The notes below the pieces were generated by a model that worked only from the letters and a program-made list of their open reading frames with translations, had not been told where the DNA came from and did not search any database. A stretch of 5,920 bases of DNA, from the NCBI GenBank assembly GCA_025358395.1, contig JANYJT010000090.1, forward strand, positions 1-5,920. Direction: 5' to 3'. The position numbers and the translations under genes were made by a program. This stretch comes from Bacteroidia bacterium. GTDB lineage: Bacteria; Bacteroidota; Bacteroidia; Bacteroidales; Prolixibacteraceae. This document shows, in pieces, positions 4,309 to 5,920 of this stretch (its first letter is position 1; each line of letters opens with the position of its first letter).

Positions 4309-5091
4309 TCAGTCGGGAAAGTATCCTTTGATGATTCCACGTTTTGAGTCACGTATAAAAAGAAGTATTTCATCCCTTTCCCGGGAAGCCGGCATCTCTG
4401 TTTCGACCACTTCGAGCGCCTGAGAATTGTTGTAACCCTTCTGATAGATGATCCGGTAGATATCCTGAATTTGTGTGATCATTTCATTCGTGAACTCCCT
4501 GCGACGCAATCCGATGGAGTTGACGCCTGCATAAGAAAGTGGCTCGCGGCCTGCTTTGATATATGGAGGTACGTCTTTCCTTACCAGGGATCCGCCCGAT
4601 AGCATGACGTGCTTTCCGATGTGGCAGAACTGATGAATGCCTGTATGACCACCGATAATAGCGTAGTCATCCACAATAACCTCACCTGCCAAAGAGGTAG
4701 AGTTGACCAGGATCACATTGTTTCCTACCACACAATCATGGGCTACATGAACATAAGCCATAATCAGACAGTTGCTGCCAATGATCGTTTTCCCTTTTGC
4801 CGAAGTTCCCCTGTTAATGGTGACGCACTCCCTGATGGTGGTGTTGTTGCCAATTTCGACGATTGAATATTCACCTTTAAATTTCAAATCCTGAGGTTCT
4901 CCACCAATGACAGCACCGGGATAAATTTTGCAGTTTTTCCCAATCCGGGTACCCGGAAGGATGGTTGCATGTGGGCCAATATTGGTCCCTTCGCCAATGA
5001 CAACATCGTCGCCAATGGTAGCAAAAGGCTCAACGACAACCCCTTCTGCCAGTTTTGCATTGGGATGGATATGGGCAAGTACTTGCATCAT
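4309..5091 (-). CDS. lpxA: acyl-ACP--UDP-N-acetylglucosamine O-acyltransferase LpxA
   Basis: This enzyme performs the first step of lipid A synthesis in the cytosol: transfer of a 3-hydroxyacyl chain from ACP to the 3-OH of UDP-GlcNAc. The 260-residue length is normal for the family. The N-terminal two thirds are a left-handed beta helix of hexapeptide repeats (such as IGDDVV, IGEGTN, IGPHAT, IGKNCK). The landmark GGEPQDLKFKGE (63-74) matches E. coli QDLKYAGE. The catalytic base is H118 in VHVAHDC (E. coli H125), with H115 matching H122. G166 in LSGG aligns with the E. coli acyl-length ruler G173, which would leave room for a long chain. The C-terminal helical domain starts near SIGLRRREF. 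The start is M1 at 5091, or M2 one codon later. It lies 10 bases after the lpxC-fabZ stop, in the same operon. Confidence 0.98.
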   Translation of the reverse strand: MMQVLAHIHPNAKLAEGVVVEPFATIGDDVVIGEGTNIGPHATILPGTRIGKNCKIYPGAVIGGEPQDLKFKGEYSIVEIGNNTTIRECVTINRGTSAKGKTIIGSNCLIMAYVHVAHDCVVGNNVILVNSTSLAGEVIVDDYAIIGGHTGIHQFCHIGKHVMLSGGSLVRKDVPPYIKAGREPLSYAGVNSIGLRRREFTNEMITQIQDIYRIIYQKGYNNSQALEVVETEMPASRERDEILLFIRDSKRGIIKGYFPD

Positions 5092-5101
5092 GAGAATAAA
5101 A

Positions 5102-5920
5102 TTATTTATTTTTTACGATCTGGGCCATAAATTCACCTTCACAAACCACAGTATCCCCAACAAAAGCGAGTCCACGCATGTGAGCGATCCCACGTCTTAT
5201 TGCGCTTGTCAGTTTTATTTTATAGATGATTGTATCGCCCGGTACGACCTTTTTTCTGAACTTAATATTGTCCATTGTCATGAAATAGGTTGAATAATCA
5301 CCATCCGCATGCATGGAGCTTATGACGAAAATTCCGCCGCACTGCGCCATTGATTCGATGATCATGACACCTGGCATCACAGGCTCCTCCGGAAAGTGCC
5401 CGACGAAAAAAGGTTCATTCATCGTAACATTTTTCACTCCGATAATGTAGTCGCTTCCTTTTTCGAGAACTTTATCCAAAAGAAGGAATGGATTCCGGTG
5501 AGGCAACATCCTTTTTATGGCATTGATATCGTAGAGTGGTTCTTTGTTCGGATTGTATTCTGGTGGTGCCGACTCCGCCATGCTCCGCAGATTCTCCTTC
5601 TGCAGCATCTTGGTAAATTCCGTATTGGCAAGGTGCCCCGGTCTTTTGGCAATGATTCTTCCTTTGATTCTTTTTCCCAGCAAAGCCATATCGCCAATCA
5701 GATCCAGCAGTTTGTGCCTGGCGCACTCATTGTCGAAATGAAGCTTCAAATTGTTAAGTATTCCGACTTCGTTGACCTGAATGTGTTCGTGGTGAAAAAG
5801 GTCGGCAAGCCTGTTAAGTTCTTCCTGCTGCATTTCCTGGTCCATGATGACAATGGCATTGTCCAGATCACCACCCTTTACCAGATTATTTTTGAGCAGC
5901 GCTTCAAGCTCCCTGACAAA
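5102..5920 (-). CDS. lpxC/fabZ: LpxC-FabZ fusion (partial): UDP-3-O-acyl-GlcNAc deacetylase / 3-hydroxyacyl-ACP dehydratase
   Basis: The frame is open to the right edge of the window, so the 5' part, including the first LpxC domain, is missing. The 272 residues seen start FVRELEALLKNNLVKGGDLD and contain the second half of LpxC. NECARHKLLDLIGD holds zinc ligands H and D (H69 and D73, E. coli H238 and D242), and RPGH holds the catalytic His (H96, E. coli H265). After a short linker, FabZ begins with MLPHRNPFLLLDKV. NEPFFVGHFPEEPVMPG has catalytic His H175, and IIESMAQ has Glu E189, and the domain runs to the stop. LpxC performs the committed zinc-dependent deacetylation of lipid A synthesis. 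FabZ dehydrates 3-hydroxyacyl-ACP, the same precursor that LpxA uses, so the fusion plausibly balances phospholipid and lipid A production. The fusion is typical of Bacteroidota. An internal ATG at 5845 is not the true start. Confidence 0.97.
   Translation of the reverse strand, partial: FVRELEALLKNNLVKGGDLDNAIVIMDQEMQQEELNRLADLFHHEHIQVNEVGILNNLKLHFDNECARHKLLDLIGDMALLGKRIKGRIIAKRPGHLANTEFTKMLQKENLRSMAESAPPEYNPNKEPLYDINAIKRMLPHRNPFLLLDKVLEKGSDYIIGVKNVTMNEPFFVGHFPEEPVMPGVMIIESMAQCGGIFVISSMHADGDYSTYFMTMDNIKFRKKVVPGDTIIYKIKLTSAIRRGIAHMRGLAFVGDTVVCEGEFMAQIVKNK

Noticed and set aside
4609..4866. Plus-strand open frame within lpxA
   Set aside because: It is antisense to the well-conserved beta-helix coding region and shows no family features.

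Overview
The window looks like a chromosomal segment of a Bacteroidota (Bacteroidetes) bacterium. The strongest evidence is the lpxC-fabZ gene fusion followed directly by lpxA, an arrangement characteristic of that phylum. Promoter-like TAnnTTTG elements (the Bacteroidetes -7 consensus) and the lack of obvious Shine-Dalgarno sequences agree. I cannot name a genus.

Left part (1-933): an intact tRNA-Gln(TTG) is followed by a small two-gene toxin-antitoxin-like unit. This is a PIN-domain (VapC-like) RNase with a 56-residue partner gene that overlaps it by ATGA. The unit is bounded on the far side by a second, slightly decayed copy of the 3' half of the tRNA (41 of 45 bases match, 40-84 versus 852-896). 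A strong hairpin terminator follows at once. This is the geometry of a tRNA-targeted integration, with attL-like and attR-like copies around about 0.8 kb of cargo and no integrase inside.

Middle part (934-3358): a PiT-family permease on the plus strand has signature motifs closer to the CysP sulfate permease branch than to classical phosphate transporters. Its stop codon abuts the stop of a convergent YgjP/SprT-like zinc metallopeptidase. Upstream of the peptidase on the minus strand is a broken gene: the N-terminus of a flippase-like (UPF0104/LPG-synthase-TM type) membrane protein runs directly into what looks like the C-terminus of the same family in another frame. I read it as a pseudogene made by an internal deletion.

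Right part (3359-5920): a tight plus-strand operon encodes a YtxH-like small membrane protein, a Holin_X/YqjE-like membrane protein and an unrecognised 107-residue protein. It recalls the proteobacterial yqjD-yqjE-yqjK set and ends in a bidirectional terminator. Convergent to it lie lpxA and the partial lpxC-fabZ fusion. They encode the first two committed steps of lipid A synthesis and the 3-hydroxyacyl-ACP dehydratase that competes for the same acyl precursor; the fusion gene continues past the right edge. The envelope is a common theme of the right half. The left end is a small accessory insertion at a tRNA gene.
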